From NCBI RefSeq assembly GCF_020532645.1, contig NZ_JAJAUZ010000022.1, positions 1 through 64,000 on the forward strand: a DNA stretch of 64,000 nucleotides, in the 5' to 3' direction. Under the pieces are notes generated by a model that saw only the letters and a list, made by a program, of their open reading frames with translations, was not told the origin of the DNA and made no database searches. This document shows, piece by piece, positions 1 through 7,392 of the stretch. Position 1 is the first letter of the stretch, and every line of letters begins with the position of its first letter. The DNA is from Streptomyces bambusae (GTDB lineage Bacteria; Actinomycetota; Actinomycetes; Streptomycetales; Streptomycetaceae). Made by a program: the position numbers and the translations under genes.

Positions 1-59
<59 letters not shown>

Positions 60-73
60 CGAGGCTGAAAGGT

Positions 74-208
74 GACCCCGCGCCTCAAACGCCGGACAGG
101 CTGGAAGTTGCCGCGCAGCCCGGGCCTCGCGCCTCGGGCGCCGGACGGGCCGGGGGCTGACCCCGGTCCTCAAACGCCGGACGGGCTGGAAGTTGCCGCG
201 GAGCCCGG
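74..208. repeat. Two copies of a dispersed intergenic repeat
   Basis: Two copies of the element CTCAAACGCCGGACRGGCTG lie at about 83-102 and 168-187, both followed by GAAGTTGCCGCG. A partial copy (CGCCGGACGGGC) lies between them. The same unit recurs at 6514-6560 and 7323-7370, so it is a dispersed element. Fuller copies carry short self-complementary segments (GGGGCTCCGCCCC, GGACCCCGGTCC) that could fold. The copies here lie just downstream of the stop of the minus-strand flippase gene, where they could act as a transcript end. Similar intergenic elements are common in Streptomyces. Confidence 0.75.
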
Positions 209-238
209 ACTCCGCGGCTTGGGCGGGCGGTACGCGGC

Positions 239-1534
239 TCAGGCCGCGCGGGCGGCCGCCGGGTCCGGGGCGTCGGGCTCGGGCTCCGGCAGCCGGGACA
301 CCCGCCACCAGGCCGCCACGGCCTTGAGGGCGGAGCCGGCGGCCAGGCCCCAGGCGGCGCCCGCGGCGCCCCACAGGGCGTAGCCGGCCAGCAGGAAGAC
401 CACCGACAGCAGCGAGAAGACCACCTGCACCGACAGGGTGGCCTTGGGAGACAGCACGCGCAGGGTCAGCAGCGCGCAGGTGCCCAGGCCCATCACCGCG
501 TACTGGGCGCCCGTCGCGGGCAGCAGGGCGGCGGCAGCCGTCCAGGTGTCGCCGAGCAGTTCCCGGCCCAGCCGCTCCGGCAGGGCGTACAGCACCGCTC
601 CCCAGCTGGCCCCGACGGCCGCGAGGACCAGGCCCAGCAGGGCGGTGGCCCGCACCACCCTGCGCCGGCCGGCGAATCGGCCGAGCACCGGCGGGCCGAA
701 CGCGTTCGCCGAGTTGAAGAGCACGTTCAGCGGCCCGAAGAGAGTGGTGGCGCCGCGCAGCGCGCCGACCGCGAGCGGGGTCGCGAACACGCCGAGGCCG
801 AGCACGGCCAGCTGGCTGGAGCCGTTGCCCACCGCGAACTCGACGACGAAGCGCCGCCCGAGGTGGTCCCGGGCCAGCAGCCGGCGCGGCCGGGCCTGGT
901 GCCCGGCCGTGAACGGCCGCAGCAGGACCAGCCCGAGGGCCAGCGCGGGCAGCGCCGACAGCCCCCACACCAGCACCAGCCGCCCCGGCCCGGCGCCCTG
1001 CGGCTGGACGGCGAGCGCAGCGACCACGCACAGCAGCCGCAGCAGGTCCGCGGCGAACGCGCGCTGCGGCTGGCGCACCGCGGAGAAGCAGTACCGCAGC
1101 CCGTCCTGGAGCAGCACCAGCGGCAGTACTGCGCCCAGCGCGAGGAACGCCCGTCCGCCGGTGCCCGGCACGACCAGGCCGCAGGCCGCGAGGAGCGCGC
1201 CGGCGGCCAGCGAGCCCAGCCCGGTGAAGACGAGCGCGGAACGGCAGGCCGGACCGACGGCGGGCCCGCGCTCCAGCACCACGGTCTGCCCGACGTACGC
1301 CATGTTCAGGCCGAGCAGCACGCTGAAGGCCACGTAGACCATCGAGAAGGCGGCGAAGCCGTCGGCGGTGGACAGCCGGGCGGCCAGCACCAGCACCAGG
1401 ATGTTGGTGAGGCTGGAGGCGGCCTGGTCGCCGACGGAGGCCAGCAGCGCGACGGCCCGCCGCGGCTCGCGCGGCAGGCCGGAGGATGCGTCGCGCGGCC
1501 CGGGGATCCGGGCCGCGCCGTCGGGGTCCGTCAC
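239..1534 (-). CDS. Polysaccharide flippase-like multi-pass membrane protein
   Basis: A 431-residue protein that is mostly hydrophobic from residue ~25 on, with about a dozen predicted membrane segments (for example ILVLVLAARLS and AFSMVYVAFSVLLGLNMAYV) separated by short Arg-rich loops. This architecture fits the MOP/Wzx class that moves lipid-linked glycans across the membrane. No decisive motif was found, so the call rests on topology and context. The GTG start is chosen because it overlaps the stop of the upstream Wzz-like gene as GTGA (1531-1534), indicating translational coupling in a glycosyltransferase - Wzz - flippase operon. The C-terminus (EPEPDAPDPAAARAA) is a short acidic/Ala tail. 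It could be an O-antigen polymerase-like protein instead, but the length favours a flippase. Confidence 0.72.
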   Translation of the reverse strand: MTDPDGAARIPGPRDASSGLPREPRRAVALLASVGDQAASSLTNILVLVLAARLSTADGFAAFSMVYVAFSVLLGLNMAYVGQTVVLERGPAVGPACRSALVFTGLGSLAAGALLAACGLVVPGTGGRAFLALGAVLPLVLLQDGLRYCFSAVRQPQRAFAADLLRLLCVVAALAVQPQGAGPGRLVLVWGLSALPALALGLVLLRPFTAGHQARPRRLLARDHLGRRFVVEFAVGNGSSQLAVLGLGVFATPLAVGALRGATTLFGPLNVLFNSANAFGPPVLGRFAGRRRVVRATALLGLVLAAVGASWGAVLYALPERLGRELLGDTWTAAAALLPATGAQYAVMGLGTCALLTLRVLSPKATLSVQVVFSLLSVVFLLAGYALWGAAGAAWGLAAGSALKAVAAWWRVSRLPEPEPDAPDPAAARAA

Positions 1535-3276
1535 CGCTGGCCGGTGCGGACGGTGCGCAGGGCGACGGTGTCGGAGCCGTCGCCGGGGATGTGCTGGTCG
1601 GGGTCCGGCATCCGGGGGCCGGGCTGCGGCTGCGGCCGCGGGGCGGGCTCGCCGCCCCCGTTGCCGCCACCGCCACCGCCGCCGCGGCGGTTCTTCGACT
1701 TGCTGCGGCCGCCGCCGCCCTTCTTGGCCTCCTTGGTCAGCGAGGCGTGCAGCACCGCGCCGAGCACCGTGCCGCCCGCACCGCTGATCAGCTCGCGGAT
1801 CCGGACCAGGTCGGTGCGGTGCACCGCGCGCGGGTCGCAGACCACGAGCACGCCGTCCACGCGGTCGACGAGCGCGAGGGCGTCCGCGTAGGAGAGGACG
1901 GGCGGGGCGAGGACGACCACCGTGGAGTTGGGGGAGTCGGCCTCGGAGATCAGGCGGGAGGCCCGCTGCGAGGTGAGCGCGCGCGGCACGTTGCGCACCC
2001 GCTCGCCGGGGATCAGGTCGAAGGAGCCCGACTCGCCGGCGTCCACCGCGAGCTGGCGGCCGTCGGGCCACTCGGTCTCGGTGACACCGGTCATCTGGCT
2101 CCAGCGCGGCCGGGCGCCGGTGTCGGTGCGCAGCTGGCTGGCCAGCACGGGCGTCCGCAGGTCGGCCTCGATGAGCAGGACGTCCTTGCCGGTCTCGGCG
2201 AAGGAGGCGGCGAGGTTCACGGCGGCCGCGGCCGCGGTCTCGCTGGAGCCGCGCGGGGCCACCACCAGCAGCCGGCGCCGGTCCGCGAACCGGGAGTCGT
2301 ACGCCAGCCGGAAGGCCACCGACCGGTACTCCTCCGCGAGCCGCGGGTCGGCCTCGCCGGCCGCGAGCAGCGGACCGCCGCCGGTCTTGTCCCGCGGCAG
2401 GGTGCCGAGCACCGGGGCGCGCAGCGCACGCGCCACGTCGCCGTCGGAGCGCGGCGACGGGTCGAAGACCAGCCGCACCCAGGCGGCCAGCAGGCCCATC
2501 GCCAGGCCGACGGCGGCACCGAGGGCGAGGGACATGGGCAGGCCCGGGCCGTCGGGGATGGTCGGGGGAGTCGCCGTGCTGGTGACCCGGCCCGGGCTCA
2601 TGTCGAGGGCCTCGAGCTTGGTGATGCTGCCCTGGAGCTGGCTGATCCGGCTGAGCAGATCGCTCTTCGTGGCGTACGCGGAGTCCCGCGAGGGGCCGTC
2701 GGGCAGCCGGGATATCTCCTTGACCAGCTCGTCGTGGTCCTTGGCGATGGGGTCGCGCTGGTCCTTGTACCCCTTCACCATCTTGTCGCGGATGTTCTCG
2801 ATCGACTGCTGTCGCTTGGTGAGGTACGCCTCCGTCATCGCGTTGGCGCGCCGGGCGGCCTCCTTGGGGGAGTCCGCGGTGTAGGTGAAGCGCAGCACGA
2901 GGCTCTGCGGCGGGTTGGTGACCTGGAGGCCGGAGCGCAGCCCGGACAGGCCGGACGCCGGGATGCCGAGCTTCTCCGCGGCCTCCTTGGCCACCGAGTT
3001 GCTCAGCGCGGTCTGCCGCTCCGAGCCGACGTTGATCGCCTTGTCCGGCGAGATGCTGGGGTTGAACGGGTCGTCGGTGGGGGTGCGCAGCACCACGTCG
3101 GCGGTGGCCACGTAGGTGTCCGCCGTGCTGATCCCCAGCCAGGCGCCGCCCAGCAGGCCGACGCCGACGCCGGCGGCGAGCAGTCTGCGGTACCGCAGGA
3201 GCTGGCGGAACTGGTCCCTGAGGAGATCCGGTTCGTCTTCGCCCGCCGTCGCCGCGGGGCGATTCGTCTCCGTCAC
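1531..3276 (-). CDS. Wzz/BY-kinase-like polysaccharide co-polymerase, degenerate ATPase
   Basis: A 581-residue protein with chain-length determinant layout. TM1 (~32-50) is followed by an extracytoplasmic region with a heptad-rich helix (~135-225), TM2 (~248-270) and a cytoplasmic BY-kinase-like domain. The kinase signature is broken: the Walker A position reads APRGSSETAAA (~340-350) without the Lys-Ser/Thr of GxGKS/T, and Walker A' reads VLLIEADLRTP instead of DADLRRP. The C-terminus is a Gly-rich, Lys/Arg-flanked tail with no tyrosine cluster. Wzz family members set polymer length. This one probably acts as a structural co-polymerase without phosphotransfer (inference). GTG start at 3276 overlaps the upstream stop as GTGA. 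Confidence 0.82.
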   Translation of the reverse strand: MTETNRPAATAGEDEPDLLRDQFRQLLRYRRLLAAGVGVGLLGGAWLGISTADTYVATADVVLRTPTDDPFNPSISPDKAINVGSERQTALSNSVAKEAAEKLGIPASGLSGLRSGLQVTNPPQSLVLRFTYTADSPKEAARRANAMTEAYLTKRQQSIENIRDKMVKGYKDQRDPIAKDHDELVKEISRLPDGPSRDSAYATKSDLLSRISQLQGSITKLEALDMSPGRVTSTATPPTIPDGPGLPMSLALGAAVGLAMGLLAAWVRLVFDPSPRSDGDVARALRAPVLGTLPRDKTGGGPLLAAGEADPRLAEEYRSVAFRLAYDSRFADRRRLLVVAPRGSSETAAAAAVNLAASFAETGKDVLLIEADLRTPVLASQLRTDTGARPRWSQMTGVTETEWPDGRQLAVDAGESGSFDLIPGERVRNVPRALTSQRASRLISEADSPNSTVVVLAPPVLSYADALALVDRVDGVLVVCDPRAVHRTDLVRIRELISGAGGTVLGAVLHASLTKEAKKGGGGRSKSKNRRGGGGGGGNGGGEPAPRPQPQPGPRMPDPDQHIPGDGSDTVALRTVRTGQR

Positions 3277-4508
3277 GGCCGGGGACCCCCAAGTGCTTCG
3301 TCTATGAGTGCGTCGATACGGGCCAGGCCCGCGTCGCGGCTCAGGTGTGCCGCCACGTGGCGGGGGCCGGCCGCACCCAGTGCGTCGGCCGCCGCCGGGT
3401 CTTCGGCCAGCGTCCGTACGGCCTTCAGCAGTGCCTCCGGGTCTTCCGGTGCCACGAGGACGCCGGCTCCCGACCGCTCGACCTCCTGGGCCGTGCCGCC
3501 CTCGGCCGCCACGGAGGCGACGACCGGCCGGCCGGCCGCGAAGTAGGAGGTGAGTTTGGAAGGCACGCTCATGTCGAGCACCGCCGCGTGCTGGGTGACG
3601 GCGAGTACGTCCGCCGCCGCGAGGATATCCGGGAACTGTCCGTCGGCGGCAGGGGGGATGATGTCCAGATTCGGCACATCCGCGGACATCGCCTCCAGGG
3701 CGGCCCGCTGACTGCCGTCTCCCATCAGGACGAACCGGACATCGGGATCCAGCCGGGCCGCACCGACGAGGACTTCCAGGCCCTGCTTGAGGCCCATGTT
3801 CCCGGAGTGCAGGACCACGGTCTGGCCCGGGGCCCAGCCCAGGTGGTGCCGGGTCTCGCCGCGGGGCTGGCTGGGGCCGGGCACGTGCGACCAGTTCGGG
3901 ACCAGCCGGATCTTCTTCTCGTCGACGCCCATGGCGACGACGCGGTCGACGAACGTCTCGTGGATCACACCGACCAGCGTGGCCCGCTTCAGCGCGTACG
4001 CCTCGGCCTTCGCGGCGAGCACGGCGGCCTTGTCGCCGCCGCTGATCCCGCTCTGTGCGGCCGCGGCGCCCATCAGGTCCTGGACCACCGGGACGTACGG
4101 GACCTTCCAGCGGGCGGCCATCCGGGCGGCCAGCACGCCGCCGGCCAGGCTCGGCATCTGCGCGAGCACGGCGTCCGGCTTCGGCATGCGGGGCGGGGCC
4201 ACCGCGCCGTGCAGCAGGATCGACCCCTCGAACAGGGCCCGCTTCACGGCGGTCTGGGTGGCGGGCACGGTGTGCCTGCGCCGGTGCACGGTCACACCCG
4301 CGCGCTGTTCCGTACGCCGGAGCGCTCCCCGGTACGCCGGGTCGAGCGACCAGGACGGGTAATGGGGCATACCGGCGAACACGTGCGTGTCGTGGCCGAT
4401 TTCCGCCCAATGTTCCGCGATCTGGGTCGCGTACGGACCGATCCCGGCGTGCTCAGGAGCGTAATTCGTGGATACGAGCAGCAGCCTCTTGCGGCCGGAT
4501 CTGGACAC
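3273..4508 (-). CDS. GT4-family glycosyltransferase (WcaI-like)
   Basis: A 411-residue GT-B glycosyltransferase. The N-terminal LLLVSTNYAPEHAGIGPY is the start typical of GT4 enzymes such as WcaI. The C-terminal domain has VVLHSGNMGLKQGLEVLV and VPSKLTSYFAAGRPVVAS followed by EGGTAQEVERSGAG, the usual nucleotide-sugar-binding segment. It should transfer a sugar from a nucleotide donor to a lipid-linked glycan on the cytoplasmic face. It is the first gene of a three-gene overlapping operon with the Wzz-like and flippase genes. ATG at 4508 is preceded on its strand by GGGAAGGGGACGC, a good ribosome site. Donor and acceptor cannot be predicted from sequence. Confidence 0.88.
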   Translation of the reverse strand: MSRSGRKRLLLVSTNYAPEHAGIGPYATQIAEHWAEIGHDTHVFAGMPHYPSWSLDPAYRGALRRTEQRAGVTVHRRRHTVPATQTAVKRALFEGSILLHGAVAPPRMPKPDAVLAQMPSLAGGVLAARMAARWKVPYVPVVQDLMGAAAAQSGISGGDKAAVLAAKAEAYALKRATLVGVIHETFVDRVVAMGVDEKKIRLVPNWSHVPGPSQPRGETRHHLGWAPGQTVVLHSGNMGLKQGLEVLVGAARLDPDVRFVLMGDGSQRAALEAMSADVPNLDIIPPAADGQFPDILAAADVLAVTQHAAVLDMSVPSKLTSYFAAGRPVVASVAAEGGTAQEVERSGAGVLVAPEDPEALLKAVRTLAEDPAAADALGAAGPRHVAAHLSRDAGLARIDALIDEALGGPRP

Positions 4509-4634
4509 GGAGCGTCCCCTTCCCCCCTGGGTGGTGCGCAGGCCACCCTAATCGTTCACCAACACGGCGCGGAACGTGCACGCTATCGTCTGATAATCCG
4601 CCGCACTGGGGAGTGCGGCCTGTGGGGGGTACCG

Positions 4635-5132
4635 ATGACGGAGCGAACCATGTCCGAGCACCAAGCACCCGCGCGCAAGCCGTACCGAGTCGGCTACGCG
4701 CCGGGTGCGTACGACCTGTTCCATATCGGACATCTCAACATCCTCCGGCATGCCCGCAGCCAGTGCGACTACCTGGTCGCCGGGGTGGTTTCGGACGAAA
4801 TGGCCGAACTGGCCAAGGGGCGCCGCCCGATGATCCCGCTCGTCGAGCGGCTGGAGATCGTGCGCAGCGTCCAGTACGTGGACGCCGCGTTCGTCGAGAC
4901 GGTTCCGGACAAGGTCGAGACCTGGAAGCAGGTCCGCTTCGACGTGATCTTCAAGGGCGACGACTGGCGGGGCACCCCCAAGGGCGACAGGCTGGAGTCC
5001 GACTTCGCGGCCGTCGGGGTGGACGTCGTCTACTTCCCGTACACCGTGCACACGTCCAGCACCCAGCTGCGCCGGGCCCTGGACGCGCTCGCGGGGCCGC
5101 TGCCGGACCAGCTCACCGCCGAACGGCACTGA
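4635..5132 (+). CDS. Glycerol-3-phosphate cytidylyltransferase-like protein
   Basis: A 165-residue nucleotidyltransferase of the TagD/ECT type. It shows GAYDLFHIGHLNIL with the catalytic HIGH at residues 30-33, FKGDDW, and an HTSSTQLR end segment in place of the usual ISTT. The family activates a phosphorylated alcohol with CTP to give a CDP-alcohol. The ATG at 4635 is preferred over the one at 4650 because GGGGGG lies five bases upstream. The 3' end overlaps the convergent CDP-alcohol phosphotransferase gene by 20 bp, so a donor-making and a donor-using enzyme sit side by side. The substrate (glycerol-P, ethanolamine-P or other) is not determined. Confidence 0.85.
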   Translation: MTERTMSEHQAPARKPYRVGYAPGAYDLFHIGHLNILRHARSQCDYLVAGVVSDEMAELAKGRRPMIPLVERLEIVRSVQYVDAAFVETVPDKVETWKQVRFDVIFKGDDWRGTPKGDRLESDFAAVGVDVVYFPYTVHTSSTQLRRALDALAGPLPDQLTAERH

Positions 5133-5835
5133 CCTCGCGGAACCACTTCGCCAGGAAGGCGAGGAGGAACAGCCCGGCCGCAGCGCCGAGGCCCGTGTAG
5201 GCCCACCGGAACAGGTCCCCGCCGCCCAGCAGCAGGAACACCAGGCAGAACACCCCGTAGTCCACCGGCAGCAGCGCCACCGCGCGCAGGGTGGAGGGGG
5301 CGGCGGCGGGGCTCCCCGGTTCCGGCTTCGGCTTCAGCTTCTCGGTGAGCAGGCCGCCGAAGAAGGTGACCACCGAGGCGAACTGGAAGCCGAGCGGGAC
5401 CAGGAGCCAGCCGTCGCCGGACAGCCCGTACTCCTCCGGAAAGCGGTAGAAGGCGATCAGCACGCAGGCGTGCAGGGCGGTGACCTTCGCGCAGTCCACG
5501 ACGTGGTCCAGCCACTCGCCGGCCGCGCTGCCGCCGCCGCGGAGCCGGGCCAGCTGGCCGTCGGCCGAGTCGAAGGCGAAGCCGACGGCGAGGGCCGCCC
5601 ACACCGCGACGCCCAGCGGCCACGAGGGCGCGGCCAGGGCCACCGCGGCGATGGCGGCGAAGCTGAACGCGGCGCTGACCAGGGTGACCTGGTTGGGGGT
5701 GAGCCCCAGTACGTGCGAGCCGGCGGCCAGGTAACGCCCGGCCGGCCGGTTCACGTACCGGGAGTAGAGCGACACCCCCTTCGCGGACTTCTGCGCCCCG
5801 CGCAGCTCGCGAAGTGCGTCACCGACTCTGCCCAT
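5113..5835 (-). CDS. CDP-alcohol phosphatidyltransferase family protein
   Basis: A 240-residue membrane protein with the complete family motif D-G-x2-A-R-x8-G-x3-D-x3-D (D92, G93, A96, R97, G106, D110, D114). All metal-binding and catalytic aspartates are present. About six hydrophobic segments follow the usual topology. The family transfers a phospho-alcohol from a CDP-alcohol to a lipid or polyol acceptor, as in phosphatidylinositol-phosphate or cardiolipin synthesis. It converges on the CTP-dependent nucleotidyltransferase gene, which may supply its donor (inference). A short cytosolic N-terminus (RELRGAQKSAKGVSLYSRYV) precedes the first helix. The acceptor is unknown. Confidence 0.87.
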   Translation of the reverse strand: MGRVGDALRELRGAQKSAKGVSLYSRYVNRPAGRYLAAGSHVLGLTPNQVTLVSAAFSFAAIAAVALAAPSWPLGVAVWAALAVGFAFDSADGQLARLRGGGSAAGEWLDHVVDCAKVTALHACVLIAFYRFPEEYGLSGDGWLLVPLGFQFASVVTFFGGLLTEKLKPKPEPGSPAAAPSTLRAVALLPVDYGVFCLVFLLLGGGDLFRWAYTGLGAAAGLFLLAFLAKWFREVSAVRR

Positions 5836-5932
5836 GCGCCACCAGATCCCCTCATGGAACGCGGGTACGACCGTTCGCCCGCAAGGGGGACATCATTGCA
5901 GGGCTCCGGCCGGCGCCGGTCCGCGATCGGGG

Positions 5933-6973
5933 TCAGTTGGCCGGTTCGATGGCGAAGAGCTGGCCGTCGCGGCCGACGCACTGCCCCATGACGGCCTCGG
6001 TGCCGGAGGACTCGGCGTCACCCTTGATGCCGACGCAGCCCTGGCCGTCGACGCGCAGGACGTAGCGACCGCTGCCGCGCGGGCCCGAAGGCTCCACGTG
6101 GAAGCGGCTGCCGAGGGTGCAGTCGTCCATGGGCTCCAGGAGGCCCTTGCCGGCGCCGTCGGGCAGGGCGCGCAGGCAGCCCTTCCCGTAGTCGGGGTGG
6201 TGCCACTGGATCTGGTACAGGTCGCGGCCCATCGGCTCCAGCAGGGTCGTCTGCGGGCCGGCCCGCGCGCAGGGCCGCTGCACGGCGACGAGCGGGGTGT
6301 ACCGGCCGTCTGCGACGCGGCCGTCGGTGAGGCAGAGACCGTCGCCGGTGAGCGGGACGATGTTGACCCAGCCGGTGGGGAGGGCGGGTGCCTTCCGCGC
6401 TCCCGCGGGCTGCTCGGCGTCCTCCTTCGTGGCGACCGCCAGGGTGGCCGCCACCGCCGCCAGCGCTGCCGCCGCGCCCGTAACCACCCACCACCGCCGG
6501 CGCCGCCCGCCCACGGGGCTCCGCCCCGGACCCCGGTCCTCAATCGCCGGACGGGCCGGATCTTCCCCCTGCCCGGCCGTCGGCTGCCCCGAGGCAACCC
6601 CGGCCCCGCCGGCCTTTGGGGCGTGGGGGTGTGGGGGCGGAGCCCCCGCTTCGGGAAGGGGCGGGGCGGGGGAAGGTCTCGCAGGGTCCTCGGCGGAGGC
6701 CACCGCCGTCCAGGCGGCGAGCCAGTCCGCGACCCGCTCACCGTCACCGCAGGCACGGACGAAGACGGCGAGGAGCTCGGGCCGGGGGAGCGTCCGCCCG
6801 CCCAGCACCCCCGCCAGCGTGCTCCGCGCCAGCACCCCGCCCCCGGCGGCCGCCCGCTCCTCCAACTGCCGGTACGTGAACCCCGACCGCTCCTTCAGCA
6901 GCCGCATCAGCGCGATGAACTCCGCCGCGTCCCGGGCCCGGCCCGGCGCAAGCTCCCCCTGGATGTCCGCCAT
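5933..6973 (-). CDS. HTH / ricin-lectin-like membrane-anchored protein
   Basis: A 346-residue protein in three parts. Residues ~1-75 form an XRE-like helix-turn-helix (ALMRLLKERSGFTYRQLEER, then STLAGVLGG). A Pro/Gly-rich linker (~85-150) follows. After it come a basic stop-transfer RRRRWWVV and one membrane segment (VTGAAAALAAVAATLAVA), then a C-terminal beta-trefoil-like domain with repeated Cys (GLCLTDGR, KGCLRALPDG, QGCVGIKGD). Such proteins are usually annotated as XRE-family regulators. The layout suggests a sensor with cytosolic DNA-binding and external carbohydrate-binding ends (inference). An in-frame ATG three codons upstream (6982) is an alternative start. The linker is encoded by two intergenic-type repeats. 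Confidence 0.72.
   Translation of the reverse strand: MADIQGELAPGRARDAAEFIALMRLLKERSGFTYRQLEERAAAGGGVLARSTLAGVLGGRTLPRPELLAVFVRACGDGERVADWLAAWTAVASAEDPARPSPAPPLPEAGAPPPHPHAPKAGGAGVASGQPTAGQGEDPARPAIEDRGPGRSPVGGRRRRWWVVTGAAAALAAVAATLAVATKEDAEQPAGARKAPALPTGWVNIVPLTGDGLCLTDGRVADGRYTPLVAVQRPCARAGPQTTLLEPMGRDLYQIQWHHPDYGKGCLRALPDGAGKGLLEPMDDCTLGSRFHVEPSGPRGSGRYVLRVDGQGCVGIKGDAESSGTEAVMGQCVGRDGQLFAIEPAN
6514..6665. repeat. Two dispersed repeats inside the HTH-ricin gene
   Basis: Bases 6514-6560 match the dispersed element seen at 158-208 and 7323-7370 (GGGGCTCCGCCCC, GGACCCCGGTCC, then CTCAATCGCCGGACGGG). Bases ~6614-6665 hold a second GC-rich element with the hairpin GGGGGC-GGA-GCCCCC flanked by GTGGGGGTGT and GGGAAGGGGCGGG, a pattern also common between Streptomyces genes. 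Both lie in frame in the linker of the HTH-ricin protein and encode its low-complexity segment. Confidence 0.6.
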
Positions 6974-7392
6974 GCGCGCCATCCTGCCGCGCGAGGACCC
7001 GCCGGCGAAGGGTGATTTCGAGACGCCGGTACGCTCCGGCGGCGCCGGATCGCAATTCCGGACAGGCGCTGACCAGCACGGACAGCTGTCCGTTGTCCGG
7101 GACACGGCAGGGGCGTGCGCGGATCGGGACGGGCGTGCGAATGTCGGTTGCGCGACGATCGCCGGTTATGGCCGCCCCACGGCCGACCGGCCGGATCCCG
7201 CCCGTCACCGCGCGGGCCGGGGGCGTCGCCGTCGTCGCGGTACGGGGGGCCGCGGCGACCCGGGCCGGGCGGCTTCCCCTGCCGCCCGGCCCCAGCCACC
7301 CCCTCCGGCGGGGCTCAAAGGTCGGGGCTCCGCCCCGGACCCCGGTCCTCAAACGCCGGACGGGCTGAAAGATCGGAGCTCCGCCCCCGGGG
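6974..7392. other. Intergenic region with a dispersed repeat copy
   Basis: No convincing gene. Reading frames here lack a ribosome site and normal codon bias. Bases 7323-7370 carry the fourth copy of the dispersed element, just downstream of the stop of the minus-strand ABC exporter gene, where GGGGCTCCGCCCC and neighbouring palindromes could end its transcript. The promoter of the HTH-ricin gene should lie at about 6985-7150 (minus strand); no clear -35/-10 pair was identified. Confidence 0.6.

Noticed and set aside
7012..7368. Small plus-strand frame between the HTH-ricin and ABC exporter genes
   Set aside because: No ribosome site, biased low-complexity translation, and it runs into the dispersed repeat.
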